Below are positions 19,517 through 26,695 of a stretch of 46,853 nt of DNA, piece after piece; the first letter of the stretch is position 1; each line of letters opens with the position of its first letter. Under the pieces are notes generated by a model that searched no databases, was not told the origin of the DNA, and was given only the letters and a program-made list of their open reading frames with translations. Source of the stretch: a virus; the IMG/VR virus record IMGVR_UViG_3300017726_001530, positions 1 to 46,853 of that record; one strand, written 5' to 3'. A program made the position numbers and the translations under genes.

Positions 19517-19972
19517 TCAAGTTATGTGACAAACACAATCTTTGAATAATTCTATTGGGATCAAACAAGCAAGCTTAACTTGAGTGTCGCCATCTCCTAA
19601 AATTTCCTGACAACGGATGTTGTTAATAATAATGCATTGTATTATTTTTTTGGGTGTGGTCCAAAGATATTCTTTTCCTGTGTATATGATCCAATAGTCA
19701 GCTTCTGTTGATAGCAGGGCTGATGGTTTGTCATACATAAGAACTTCTATAATAATGTTGCCAGTTTCTTGGCTTTTGTAATCTGCTTTAACCTCAACTT
19801 TAAGATTACTCTCAGGTATGTAAATGTCGTATGGTTTGAATTTTCCGGGAATAAGAACAGCAGACGGATATTTTTGATTAATTTTATTAAGAACTTTTAG
19901 TTCAAGTTCTTGTCCAATCTTTAGGTCTTTTTGGAATGCTTTTGTGCTTTGGCTTTCTGAACTTCTTGCCAT
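19517..19972 (-). CDS. PD-(D/E)XK nuclease-like protein
   Basis: A 151-residue protein with the arrangement FKPYDIYIPESNLKVEVKAD: D49, then E60-V-K62, which is the PD-(D/E)XK active-site layout, preceded by an acidic helix (QELELKVLNKINQ) that may supply a further metal ligand. Such small phage proteins act as resolvases or other structure-specific endonucleases; which one cannot be told here. It begins inside the end of the DUF1289-like gene (52-base overlap) and belongs to the leftward recombination operon. Confidence 0.6.
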   Translation of the reverse strand: MARSSESQSTKAFQKDLKIGQELELKVLNKINQKYPSAVLIPGKFKPYDIYIPESNLKVEVKADYKSQETGNIIIEVLMYDKPSALLSTEADYWIIYTGKEYLWTTPKKIIQCIIINNIRCQEILGDGDTQVKLACLIPIELFKDCVCHIT

Positions 19973-20232
19973 CTTTTTTCTTGATTTATAACTTGTCTGA
20001 TTTTATATCCAACCGCAGCATTTTTAATGTTTATTATTTTTCTATCTATTTCTGGAAGAAAATGCCAGTTAGCTATTTCTGTTTCTGTTCTACCGCATGT
20101 TGTGCAAACTTGATCACCAAAAGATGTTGAACAAATTTCACCAGTGCAAGGGACTCCTGAGAGTGATGATTCACCCTGTAAAGAGGAGAGCCTCTCAGAA
20201 CCTGAGAGACTCTTTTCTAGTTTTGCATCCAT
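19921..20232 (-). CDS. DUF1289-like cysteine protein
   Basis: A 103-residue protein with PCTGEICSTSFGDQVCTTCG (C29, C34, C43, C46) followed by GRTETEIANW, closely matching the short DUF1289 motif (PCxxxC, then CxGCxRTxxEI). That family is thought to bind metal and has no known reaction. Residues 1-28 are Ser-rich and probably disordered; the C-terminus is a basic helix. It overlaps the following nuclease-like gene, so the two may be translationally coupled. Confidence 0.65.
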   Translation of the reverse strand: MDAKLEKSLSGSERLSSLQGESSLSGVPCTGEICSTSFGDQVCTTCGRTETEIANWHFLPEIDRKIINIKNAAVGYKIRQVINQEKRWQEVQKAKAQKHSKKT

Positions 20233-20237
20233 TTGCC

Positions 20238-20552
20238 TTACTCAGAAGAATCTTCTCCATCTGTATCAGATGTATCTGATTCTACTTGATTTTCAGCTTC
20301 TTGTACAACAGTAAACTTGCTTGGCAGAAGACTTGTTAATTGTCCCTGATCCACTTGATTACCTAATTGCACTAGCCTAATAACCTCTGAGAGAATTGGC
20401 ATGATGTTTTGAGCATGGAAGTTAAGAATATTAAGTTTATTCACTGCCTCTTGAGACAATGCTTCAGTTTCATACTCTCTTAATTCGCCATCAATATTTA
20501 AATTGATAGTTTTCATGGCTTCTTGCCCTTCAGCGTTTACAATTTTACCCAT
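20238..20552 (-). CDS. Small acidic protein (possibly DUF6447-like)
   Basis: A 104-residue protein. Residues 13-60 read KTINLNIDGELREYETEALS and then a helix with VNKLNILNFHAQN, which resembles the small phage family whose members begin with a modified beta hairpin and a Gln-rich helix (DUF6447), a tentative match. The last 20 residues are very acidic (ESDTSDTDGEDSSE). A ribosome-binding site AAGGAGG lies eight bases before the ATG. It sits between the SSB-like and DUF1289-like genes. Confidence 0.6.
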   Translation of the reverse strand: MGKIVNAEGQEAMKTINLNIDGELREYETEALSQEAVNKLNILNFHAQNIMPILSEVIRLVQLGNQVDQGQLTSLLPSKFTVVQEAENQVESDTSDTDGEDSSE

Positions 20553-20561
20553 ATTTCCTCC

Positions 20562-20810
20562 TTAGAAAGGTATATCGTTATCTGACCCACCTGAAGCAGG
20601 TGCAGAACTTTGTGTATCGTCTTTCAACTTTACACTAAAACTAAGTATAGGAGATTTTTCGTTAGATTTCTTGGGGTCTTGTTTCCAAGCATTTAACCAA
20701 TACTCCTTACCATCTACATTGATATTCCCAGTAAAGTCTGGGTGTTTATCAGTCTTTTTATCGACACTTTTCCAAATCGCTCCACGATTAGTATTATCAA
20801 AATCCGCCAT
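20562..20810 (-). CDS. Small SSB-like protein with DNDIPF tail
   Basis: An 82-residue protein from the ATG at 20810, which has GGAGG five bases upstream; the frame is open from 20840. It has a beta-rich core (RGAIWKSVDK; GKEYWLNAWKQD; SPILSFSVKL) followed by a Ser/Gly linker and an acidic DNDIPF end, the tip found on bacterial single-stranded DNA-binding proteins that recruits partners. The core is far shorter than a standard SSB OB fold and resembles small DUF736-type proteins. It lies downstream of exonuclease and ERF genes, which fits a recombination accessory role (inference). Confidence 0.6.
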   Translation of the reverse strand: MADFDNTNRGAIWKSVDKKTDKHPDFTGNINVDGKEYWLNAWKQDPKKSNEKSPILSFSVKLKDDTQSSAPASGGSDNDIPF

Positions 20811-20811
20811 A

Positions 20812-20982
20812 TTAGCTTCCCTCCTTGGCAGCCCAATCACTTAAAACCTTATTTACAATATAAGCAACCTTTCGGTCAAAGAATCTATGCTTAGGGTCTT
20901 TAGAAACCTTAGTCATAGCATTGTAAACAGGCTCGTCAATTCTTGAGCTAATAGATTTTTTAGTTGTTTTATCTACAACCAT
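20812..20982 (-). CDS. Ribbon-helix-helix-like small protein
   Basis: A 56-residue frame that runs from the ATG at 20982, one base after the exonuclease stop, to a TAA one base before the SSB-like start. GGAGG lies eight bases upstream. The sequence has KKSISSRIDEPVYNAMTKVS then a helix ending in LSDWAAKEGG, which has the strand-helix-helix look of CopG/Arc-type DNA-binding proteins. It would be expected to act as a dimer on DNA. The fold is inferred from pattern alone. Confidence 0.65.
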   Translation of the reverse strand: MVVDKTTKKSISSRIDEPVYNAMTKVSKDPKHRFFDRKVAYIVNKVLSDWAAKEGS

Positions 20983-21924
20983 TTAGTTATCCTCCATTAG
21001 TTTGGTATAAATTCTAGAATCTCCTTCTGATCTGTATCCTTCGATAGTTTCAAAAGGTATGTTCTGGTCTTTAACCAATCTACTATAGTTGATACGACCC
21101 TTGGCTTGTGTCATGTGACACTTCACTTTAGTCGTGCTAAAAGCTCCACGATGTTTTTTTATTAACATCGATGAGAGTTCTTTTTTTCTTGGTTCAAGAA
21201 TTTTTTTCCTCTCTTCAAGCTCCTTTAGCTCTTTTAAGACAGATGTTAGCTCAGATGAACTACTATCTTCTTGTACATTTTTATAATTTATTCCGGGTTC
21301 TTCTTTGTCCTCAGACCATCTAGCTATAAACTCGGGGTCTTTAGATGCTTTGGCATACCAATCCATAAATTCTTTTGCTTTAGGTATATATTTTTCAGCC
21401 CAGTTAGGGTCTCTTTCTACCCACTCTTGGTGGCTGTCGTTTTCATACCATTGAAAAAATAACATTTCATCTATGTCCATACACTCCATGCCTAGTTGCA
21501 TTTGATGCCAATAGTTTCTTTTTTGATCTCTTACATTAGAAACCGGTTTAGTTTGAGGACACTTGATTTCTACTGCTGAAATTTTACCTTTTCTTCCTTT
21601 GATAAGAACACCATCAGGAGACATTCCTAACCAGCTATACTCAGGATGAACAACAAATGATGGTTGTGTAATTTGATAACCCATGTCTTTAAGTTGTTGC
21701 AAAGCTTTTGGCTCGCTATTTTTACCATGTGTTATGGCATACATAGCTCTTTGATCGAATGGGTCTTGTGTTAGATTATGATCTCCACGATACATATCTC
21801 TACCCAAAGCTTCCCATTGATCTCCTTTAGCCCATGCACATTCTTTTACTGCTCTAGGTATTCTAGTACCAGTAATTCTGCTTTTTCTTTGGTCATGCCA
21901 AGCTTGTGTTCCTTGCTTAATCAT
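20983..21924 (-). CDS. YqaJ-type exonuclease
   Basis: A 313-residue protein. N-terminal TQAWHDQRKSRITGTRIPRA is the YqaJ family beginning; E71 in HGKNSEPKAL, D104 in GMSPDGVL and E119-I-K121 in AVEIKCPQ form the catalytic set, with NYWHQMQLGM after it. It is a lambda-exonuclease-like 5'-3' enzyme that makes single-strand tails for annealing. Residues 225-265 form a charged coiled coil (KELKELEERKKILEPRKKEL). The start overlaps the ERF stop, so the exonuclease and annealase are coupled. Confidence 0.88.
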   Translation of the reverse strand: MIKQGTQAWHDQRKSRITGTRIPRAVKECAWAKGDQWEALGRDMYRGDHNLTQDPFDQRAMYAITHGKNSEPKALQQLKDMGYQITQPSFVVHPEYSWLGMSPDGVLIKGRKGKISAVEIKCPQTKPVSNVRDQKRNYWHQMQLGMECMDIDEMLFFQWYENDSHQEWVERDPNWAEKYIPKAKEFMDWYAKASKDPEFIARWSEDKEEPGINYKNVQEDSSSSELTSVLKELKELEERKKILEPRKKELSSMLIKKHRGAFSTTKVKCHMTQAKGRINYSRLVKDQNIPFETIEGYRSEGDSRIYTKLMEDN

Positions 21925-22528
21925 CTTTAGTAAACCTTATATATTCAAGATTAATCTTCTTAAGAAGTTCTCTATCTCCAGAAAGTTCTGCTGCTTTAAC
22001 ATAGTTCTTTAAAACATCTTCAGCATCATCAGGATCAATCAAACCATCAAGGTCGGCAATAAAAGAGTTTACTGTTTGCAGGTGATCGTCTACCTCCTCA
22101 TCATCTTTTTCTATGCCTTCCATTTCAGGCTCAACAACAGATTCAAATGGCACACAAAAAGTTTCTAGTAAAGCATCTCTGAAAGCAAAAGATTTTGCTG
22201 CTTCTAAGTCTTTGCCCTGATTAGATTTGCTGTGTCCTTCATATGATCTTTCGACATAAGAGCCATCAAGCGTACAGTACAACCTTACCTCACCAGTTAT
22301 TCTTGTGAGAGTGTTTTTGCCATCTTCCAAAAACTTTGTTGATACTTTAATATTCTGTGGCAGAATGATTATGTTATTTTCAGCTAATGGTTTAGAAAAA
22401 GCTTGGATAACTTCTTTAATCCCTCTGTATTTATAGCCTTGAAATTTATTCTCAGCTGATAACGCAATTGGGTTCTCCATCATGTACTTTTGTACACTTT
22501 GAAGAGCACTATTTATTTTAGTAGTCAT
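21917..22528 (-). CDS. erf: ERF-family single-strand annealing protein
   Basis: About 203 residues from the ATG at 22528; a frame start at 22561 lies upstream of the likely promoter and is rejected. The core, KFQGYKYRGIKEVIQAFSKP and later KSNQGKDLEAAKSFAFRDAL, matches the ERF recombinase family, which anneals complementary single strands. The C-terminus is acidic (EGIEKDDEEVDDHL) and then helical. It is the first gene of the leftward recombination operon and is followed at once by its YqaJ exonuclease partner. Confidence 0.85.
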   Translation of the reverse strand: MTTKINSALQSVQKYMMENPIALSAENKFQGYKYRGIKEVIQAFSKPLAENNIIILPQNIKVSTKFLEDGKNTLTRITGEVRLYCTLDGSYVERSYEGHSKSNQGKDLEAAKSFAFRDALLETFCVPFESVVEPEMEGIEKDDEEVDDHLQTVNSFIADLDGLIDPDDAEDVLKNYVKAAELSGDRELLKKINLEYIRFTKDD

Positions 22529-22550
22529 AATATTTATTTCCTTTGCGTGT

Positions 22551-22579
22551 ATAGTAAACAATTATTTAATTTAATTCAA
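22551..22579 (-). promoter_or_regulatory. Candidate leftward promoter for the recombination operon
   Basis: On the minus strand, TTGAAT (22579-22574) and TACTAT (22556-22551) are 17 bases apart, a fair sigma-70 arrangement. Transcription would begin near 22544, just upstream of the AGGA that serves the ATG at 22528. This supports the shorter ERF start. Confidence 0.5.
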
Positions 22580-22582
22580 CAC

Positions 22583-22612
22583 TTTACATTGTTTATTTTT
22601 TAGTTTTAAATA
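22583..22612 (+). promoter_or_regulatory. Candidate rightward promoter for the replication operon
   Basis: TTTACA (22583-22588) and TAAATA (22607-22612), 18 bases apart, precede the replication gene, whose ATG at 22632 has TGAGGA upstream. The region is very AT-rich, so this assignment is weak. Confidence 0.3.
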
Positions 22613-22631
22613 TTGCAAATGAGGAATAATA

Positions 22632-23264
22632 ATGTCAGTAGAATACATAACTAAAATTAGAAAAGTAAAAACGAAACCAATACCGAAATACCTTTTACTT
22701 GTTTTAGCTAATTATGCAGATGAAAATGGACAGTCTTATCCATCACACGAAACATTATGTGACTGGACAGGATTATCATTGACAGCCGTCAAATCTAATT
22801 TAAAAAAACTAAAAGATGAGGGTCTTATTACTTGGGTCCAAAGAAAAAACAACAGCAATCTTTACAAAATTGAGGTGGGGTCGTTAGAAGACTACAGAGG
22901 GTCGGGAAACGACTACAATACTAAAGAACATACTAAAGACATATATATATTAAAGTTGGATGAAATTAATAAAATTTATAAGAAAGTAACATCAAAAACT
23001 TTTTACCATCATTCAGCCAATTCTTTTAATGCTGAAGCTAGATGGAAATTGCTAAAAGATTTAGCTAAGAAAGGAATTATCTCACCCAGAACCGGGAAAA
23101 AAATTGATCTTACAACAGAAGAGTTTTGGTTTTCATACTTTGAGATAGCTAACAGCGAGGGGCACAAGAAATGGATAAGATCATTCTGGGACAAGAAACC
23201 AACACTGAGAACAATGCTTGGAACAAATCAGTTCGAAGCAATTATAGAGAGGAGATATGGATAG
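22632..23264 (+). CDS. Winged-helix replication protein (initiator or helicase-loader-like)
   Basis: A 210-residue protein. Residues about 15-80 form a winged helix-turn-helix of the HTH_36 type (LLLVLANYADENGQSYPSHE, then LSLTAVKSNLKKLKDEGLI). The C-terminal part contains a conserved-looking WFSYFEIANSEGHKKWIRSF region. Position directly before, and overlapping, the DnaB gene parallels phage replication proteins such as lambda O or HTH primosomal proteins. It probably recognises the origin and recruits DnaB; no origin repeats were found within the gene by eye. Confidence 0.7.
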   Translation: MSVEYITKIRKVKTKPIPKYLLLVLANYADENGQSYPSHETLCDWTGLSLTAVKSNLKKLKDEGLITWVQRKNNSNLYKIEVGSLEDYRGSGNDYNTKEHTKDIYILKLDEINKIYKKVTSKTFYHHSANSFNAEARWKLLKDLAKKGIISPRTGKKIDLTTEEFWFSYFEIANSEGHKKWIRSFWDKKPTLRTMLGTNQFEAIIERRYG

Positions 23265-24552
23265 TTACGAATTAGAGTCAAGCCTGCTGGGTTCAATGCT
23301 TTTAGACAGCAGATATTTTAAAAAATCACAAGAAGATGGTTTGTTGCCAGAGGATTTTGAAAACAATACTTTTAAAAAAGCATACGCAGTTATGATAAAG
23401 AAACAAGCTTCAGATGTTATTACTGTTAGAGCAGGTATAGATGAATTAGAACACGACACTATAAATAGTGCCATGCGTGACTGCATAACGGCAGCAGGTT
23501 ATACAACTTGGATAAAGTCTATGCATGAGAAGACTGCTAATAACAAACTTCTAAGGCTTTCAAAAGAAATTCCTAAGATAGTGTCTGAAGACATTGATAT
23601 AAAAGAAAAGGTTGATCGTGTTAATAGTTTAGTTATAGAAAATAAAGTTACAAAAAATGTTGGTGCACCCATCCAAGTAAATGAAATATTCCAAACAGTA
23701 GAGGAAGAACTTAAGAATGCAGAATTAATTTCTAGGAACTTGGTCAAGACAGGTTTCGACAAAATCGATGAAAAGATAAAAGGTTTCAAATCAGGTGATC
23801 TTGTAGTTGTTGCTGGTAGACCCGGCATGGGTAAAACTACTTGGGCATTAAATGTTGCAACCAACAACATACATCAGGGAAAAAATGTTTTGATATTCAG
23901 TTTAGAAATGACCAATGAACAGCTCCTCAAAAAGATAGTGAGCTCAGAGTCATCTTTGAGTATGGATTCATTGCAAACAGGCAACCTTACAGAAAGCCAA
24001 TGGCAAGAATTTGTAAAAACAAAAACAAAATATTCTGATAAAGGTTTATATATTTATGATAAGTCTCCTATAACAATTGAGACACTCATAAATAAAACAA
24101 AAGCAATACAAGCTGTAACCGATATTGATCTTATCGTTGTTGATTATCTACAGCTGCTAATGACATCAAGCAAGGCACCAAGCAACTCAGACTCAAGGGC
24201 TGCTAGCATGAGCTATATATCTAATCTTCTGAAAGGGCTGGCAAAAGAAATCGGATGTCCTCTCATTTCGTTATCACAATTGAATCGGGGTGTAGAAGCG
24301 AGAACAGACAAACGACCAGTTCTTTCAGACTTAAGAGACTCAGGATCAATAGAACAAGATGCAGATATGGTTATAATGTTATATAGGCAAGAATACTATG
24401 ATGCGTTAGACACTGGTTTAGCTGAAATAATTATTAGGAAAAATAGAATGGGTATGACAGGAGATTTTGAATTGCACTTTGATGGTGTTAATTCAAGGTT
24501 TGTAGACCCTGAAGACATGGCATTTGGGAAGAAAAAATATGGACAAATCTGA
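23257..24552 (+). CDS. dnaB: Replicative DNA helicase, DnaB-like
   Basis: A 431-residue protein of normal DnaB length. N-terminal domain begins ELESSLLGSMLLDSRYF. Walker A is G187-R-P-G-M-G-K-T194, Walker B is DLIVVD (291-296) followed by YLQLL, and SLSQLNRGVEARTDKRPVLS with LRDSGSIEQDADMV completes the RecA-like motifs. It unwinds DNA 5'-3' as a hexamer at the fork. It overlaps the winged-helix gene by eight bases. No polymerase gene is visible, so synthesis probably uses the host replisome. Confidence 0.93.
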   Translation: MDSYELESSLLGSMLLDSRYFKKSQEDGLLPEDFENNTFKKAYAVMIKKQASDVITVRAGIDELEHDTINSAMRDCITAAGYTTWIKSMHEKTANNKLLRLSKEIPKIVSEDIDIKEKVDRVNSLVIENKVTKNVGAPIQVNEIFQTVEEELKNAELISRNLVKTGFDKIDEKIKGFKSGDLVVVAGRPGMGKTTWALNVATNNIHQGKNVLIFSLEMTNEQLLKKIVSSESSLSMDSLQTGNLTESQWQEFVKTKTKYSDKGLYIYDKSPITIETLINKTKAIQAVTDIDLIVVDYLQLLMTSSKAPSNSDSRAASMSYISNLLKGLAKEIGCPLISLSQLNRGVEARTDKRPVLSDLRDSGSIEQDADMVIMLYRQEYYDALDTGLAEIIIRKNRMGMTGDFELHFDGVNSRFVDPEDMAFGKKKYGQI

Positions 24553-24874
24553 AAACTTTCACCAACAATTAAGAGACATCATTCCAAAAATATCAGAAGC
24601 AAGGATAAATGTTTTAAAATCAGAGACTATATTGAAAAGAGTTTTTTGGATTGAACTGTGTAAGGCTAAAGATGATGGAGAAAGATCATACAATTCTCAA
24701 AAATCTAAAGCTGAAGCAAGCGATGAATACAGCAAAGCCACTATGGAAGTTGCTGTAGCAAAAGCCACCCTTGATGGATTGCAAACAGAAAAAGCCGCTG
24801 TTGATATGCAGTTTGAGGAGTGGAGAACGAAGATGGCTAATTTAAGACAGGAGAGGAGTAGATATGGAGCTTGA
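24539..24874 (+). CDS. Coiled-coil protein, unknown function
   Basis: About 111 residues from the ATG at 24539, preceded by GGGAAG; the frame is open from a TTG at 24524. Almost entirely helical with repeated Ala, Lys and Glu (ARINVLKSETILKRVFWIEL; EVAVAKATLDGLQTEKAAV). It overlaps the DnaB stop and the next gene start (ATGGAGCTTGA). No family recognised; the place after dnaB suggests a replication accessory, which is inference. Confidence 0.6.
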   Translation: MDKSENFHQQLRDIIPKISEARINVLKSETILKRVFWIELCKAKDDGERSYNSQKSKAEASDEYSKATMEVAVAKATLDGLQTEKAAVDMQFEEWRTKMANLRQERSRYGA

Positions 24875-25076
24875 AACATTTGCAAATTTTTGTAACAGAA
24901 TGCACCAAGACAATATTAGTGGAAGGATGAGAAGAGGAGAACCAGATATAAGTTATAATGATTATCTAAAAATTAACCTTAACTTTTTACAAAACAAATA
25001 TGAAGGGCAGAACTGCAAACAAAAAGGAAAAAATATGGATGGACAAAATAAGCAGTCTCGGATGCATAGTTTGTAG
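24864..25076 (+). CDS. Small protein, unknown function
   Basis: A 70-residue protein with a strong ribosome-binding site (AGGAGAGGAG before ATATG). N-terminal part ETFANFCNRMHQDN and SYNDYLKINLNFLQNKYEG are helical; the C-terminal 20 residues are polar and overlap the start of the Ref-like nuclease in another frame. No function recognised. Confidence 0.6.
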   Translation: MELETFANFCNRMHQDNISGRMRRGEPDISYNDYLKINLNFLQNKYEGQNCKQKGKNMDGQNKQSRMHSL

Positions 25077-25293
25077 ACTTCATTACGATTGCGAAAGTCC
25101 AGCAGAGATACATCATATTGATGGTAAAACAAAGCCTGATGCACATATGAACACAATACCATTGTGTTACAGACATCACAGGGAAGGGGTCAATAATAAT
25201 TTGTATGTCTCGAGACATCCATATAAGAATGAGTTTATAAAAAGATATGGAACAGAAGAAAATTTATTAGAAGAGGTAAAAAAACTATTATGA
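25000..25293 (+). CDS. Ref-like HNH nuclease
   Basis: A 97-residue protein (or 84 from an ATG at 25039, which has AGGA upstream). It carries C22-I-V-C25, H38-H39 in AEIHHIDGK, C56-Y-R-H-H60 and the end HPYKNEFIKRYGTEENLL, which matches the C-terminal nuclease domain of phage P1 Ref, a RecA-dependent HNH endonuclease that cuts within D-loops. The longer N-terminal basic tail of P1 Ref is missing. It overlaps the neighbouring small gene in a different frame and sits between replication genes. Confidence 0.75.
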   Translation: MKGRTANKKEKIWMDKISSLGCIVCRLHYDCESPAEIHHIDGKTKPDAHMNTIPLCYRHHREGVNNNLYVSRHPYKNEFIKRYGTEENLLEEVKKLL

Positions 25294-25520
25294 AAGATCA
25301 GATTAACCCAGACCATTACAAAACAGGAAAGATTGAATGTATTGATGCTCTTGAAACGGTAGCAGCATTAAATAAAAATTCAGATGAAGTTGTAGCTCAG
25401 TGCAATGTAATTAAATATTTATGGCGATATCACAGCAAACATGATGATCCATTAACAGACCTTCTGAAAGCACAGTGGTATTTGGAAAGACTTATCAACA
25501 AGGTTTTAGAAAAGAAGTAA
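25290..25520 (+). CDS. DUF3310 family protein
   Basis: A 76-residue protein beginning KDQINPDHYKTGKIECIDAL and containing VIKYLWRYHSK, then LLKAQWYLERLI; these are the hallmark segments of DUF3310, very common in phage early regions and sometimes fused to nucleotide kinases. Function unknown. The start overlaps the preceding stop (ATGA), and the next gene starts immediately after its stop. Confidence 0.85.
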   Translation: MKDQINPDHYKTGKIECIDALETVAALNKNSDEVVAQCNVIKYLWRYHSKHDDPLTDLLKAQWYLERLINKVLEKK

Positions 25521-25628
25521 ATGGGTAAAGGATCAAAACAACGACCAACAGATTTGCAAAAGTTTAAGGACAATTACGACAAGATATTCGGGAAAAAGAA
25601 AAAGAAAGATGACAAGATTCGAAAGTAG
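25521..25628 (+). CDS. Conserved 35-residue basic phage peptide
   Basis: Starts directly after the DUF3310 stop and encodes 35 residues beginning MGKGSKQRPTDLQKF and continuing DNYDKIFGKKKKK. Very short proteins beginning MGKGSKxRP with a following DxIFG recur in phage early regions, so I treat it as a gene in spite of its size. Highly basic; function unknown. Confidence 0.65.
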   Translation: MGKGSKQRPTDLQKFKDNYDKIFGKKKKKDDKIRK

Positions 25629-25902
25629 AAAACCAAAGATATGTAAGAACTCATTGAAAGAAAGCGTAGCAGACACAATGTTAGGCTTGTTTGTAAACTT
25701 TCCATTATCATGGTTAGTTGTTCATGTTTGTTTGTGGTTCACAACAAACAGCTTTGTAATCACAGTTTGGACAACAGGGGTCTTAACTATTACTGCAATA
25801 GGTAGAAGGTATTTAACTAGAGTTTATTTTAAAAACAATGAAACACAAAAAGGGCGATCAACCAGATCAGCTAGCTTACGCAGACAAACTAGCAAAAATT
25901 AA
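25609..25902 (+). CDS. Small membrane protein (DUF7220-like)
   Basis: A 97-residue protein. Residues about 18-75 contain SLKESVADTMLGLFVNFPLS and two hydrophobic segments (LSWLVVHVCLWF; FVITVWTTGVLTITAIG). The pattern SLxESxxxTxxG followed by two membrane spans resembles small phage membrane proteins annotated DUF7220. The basic C-terminus overlaps the next gene by 65 bases. No function known. Confidence 0.6.
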   Translation: MTRFESRKPKICKNSLKESVADTMLGLFVNFPLSWLVVHVCLWFTTNSFVITVWTTGVLTITAIGRRYLTRVYFKNNETQKGRSTRSASLRRQTSKN

Positions 25903-26134
25903 GTCTCACAAAGAGAGACTCGTGTATCTATCAGATATAGATGAAAAGTTTCATGACATAGTGTATCTTACTTGTATGCAAATGGCACTTGCCAAAACCA
26001 TAGCAAACCTGCCCACACGGGAAGAAAGAAAAAAGGCTTGGGATGAGTTGCCAGAGCATAACAAAACTTTTGAAGGCATGAAGAACATGGTCTATCATAG
26101 AGTTGTAAATATTTTTAAAAATGAAAGGCGTTAA
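25838..26134 (+). CDS. Small helical protein, unknown function
   Basis: A 98-residue protein with regions YADKLAKIKSHKERLVYLSD and ALAKTIANLPTREERKKAWD, all helical; a 'TREERRxAWxxLP'-like segment also occurs in small phage proteins of unknown role. It overlaps the membrane-protein gene by 65 bases and the following 59-residue gene by 14. No catalytic residues visible. Confidence 0.6.
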   Translation: MKHKKGDQPDQLAYADKLAKIKSHKERLVYLSDIDEKFHDIVYLTCMQMALAKTIANLPTREERKKAWDELPEHNKTFEGMKNMVYHRVVNIFKNERR

Positions 26135-26300
26135 TCACTACAAAAAAAATGGTACCCTACATAAAGGTGGCACACATAAAATGCCTGATGGCTCTTTACA
26201 CTCTGGAACAAAACACAGCTCTAGTAGCGTTAAGCTTTTTCATTACGGAGAGTTAAACAACAAGGCTAAAGCTAAAGCAAAAACTTATTGGAGAAAATAA
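26121..26300 (+). CDS. Conserved 59-residue phage protein
   Basis: A 59-residue frame beginning MKGVNHYKKNGTLHKGGTHK and continuing MPDGSLHSGTKHS, SSVKLFHY, ending with a Lys/Ala helix. The HKGGTHKMPDGSLHSG pattern recurs in short proteins of many phages, sometimes of virion fractions; the function is not established. It overlaps the preceding stop by 14 bases and the next start by one (TAATG). Confidence 0.7.
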   Translation: MKGVNHYKKNGTLHKGGTHKMPDGSLHSGTKHSSSSVKLFHYGELNNKAKAKAKTYWRK

Positions 26301-26362
26301 TGGCATACGGTAAAAACTATGGCAGCAAAAAGAAAAAGTCCGGCAAAAAAAAGAAAAAATAA
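26300..26362 (+). CDS. Possible 20-residue basic peptide
   Basis: MAYGKNYGSKKKKSGKKKKK, with GGAG seven bases before the ATG, which overlaps the preceding TAA. The good ribosome-binding site and similar lysine-rich mini-peptides beginning MAYGK in other marine phages argue for translation; the tiny size argues for caution. It overlaps the next gene in another frame. Confidence 0.4.
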   Translation: MAYGKNYGSKKKKSGKKKKK

Positions 26363-26528
26363 ATCGAAAGTAAACGAAGCTGGCAACTATACAAAACCTA
26401 CGATGAGAAAAAGATTGTTTCAAAAAATTCTCAGAGGAGGAAAGGGAGGCAAGCCCGGGCAATGGAGTGCCCGAAAAGCACAAATGCTGGCTAGAGAATA
26501 TAAGGCAGCTGGCGGAGGATATAAATAA
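26319..26528 (+). CDS. Conserved basic phage protein (NYTKPTMRKRLF family)
   Basis: A 69-residue, strongly basic protein. After a Lys-rich N-terminus comes EAGNYTKPTMRKRLFQKILR then GGKGGKPGQWSARKAQMLAR and YKAAGGGYK. This sequence type is very well conserved among phages and some metagenomic contigs, where it is of unknown function. The ATG has no obvious ribosome-binding site of its own and lies within the preceding basic peptide, so translational coupling is likely. Confidence 0.8.
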   Translation: MAAKRKSPAKKRKNKSKVNEAGNYTKPTMRKRLFQKILRGGKGGKPGQWSARKAQMLAREYKAAGGGYK

Positions 26529-26695
26529 TGTATTTTGGATTAAAAGAAATTAAAAAATATTGGTTAGTTTTTTGGAACTGGCTAAAGAAATGTGTTTTAA
26601 GTTTCTGGGATTGGTTAAAAGATTGTTGGAATGTATTAGTTTTAATGTGTAATAACAATGAACCAAAACCAAAAAGAAAAACAAAAAAGAAATAA
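26528..26695 (+). CDS. Trp-rich 55-residue membrane-associated peptide
   Basis: A 55-residue frame starting in a TAATG overlap, with GGAGG upstream. The sequence has YWLVFWNWLKKCVLSFWDWL and WNVLVLMC, then a Lys-rich tail KPKPK-type. The six tryptophans and regularly spaced lysines give amphipathic helices suited to a membrane surface. It could disturb the host membrane; no family recognised. Confidence 0.55.
   Translation: MYFGLKEIKKYWLVFWNWLKKCVLSFWDWLKDCWNVLVLMCNNNEPKPKRKTKKK

Noticed and set aside
22528-22561. Upstream start for ERF adding 11 residues
   Set aside because: It would begin inside the likely -10 element; the ATG at 22528 has AGGA at a usable distance and gives the normal ERF beginning.
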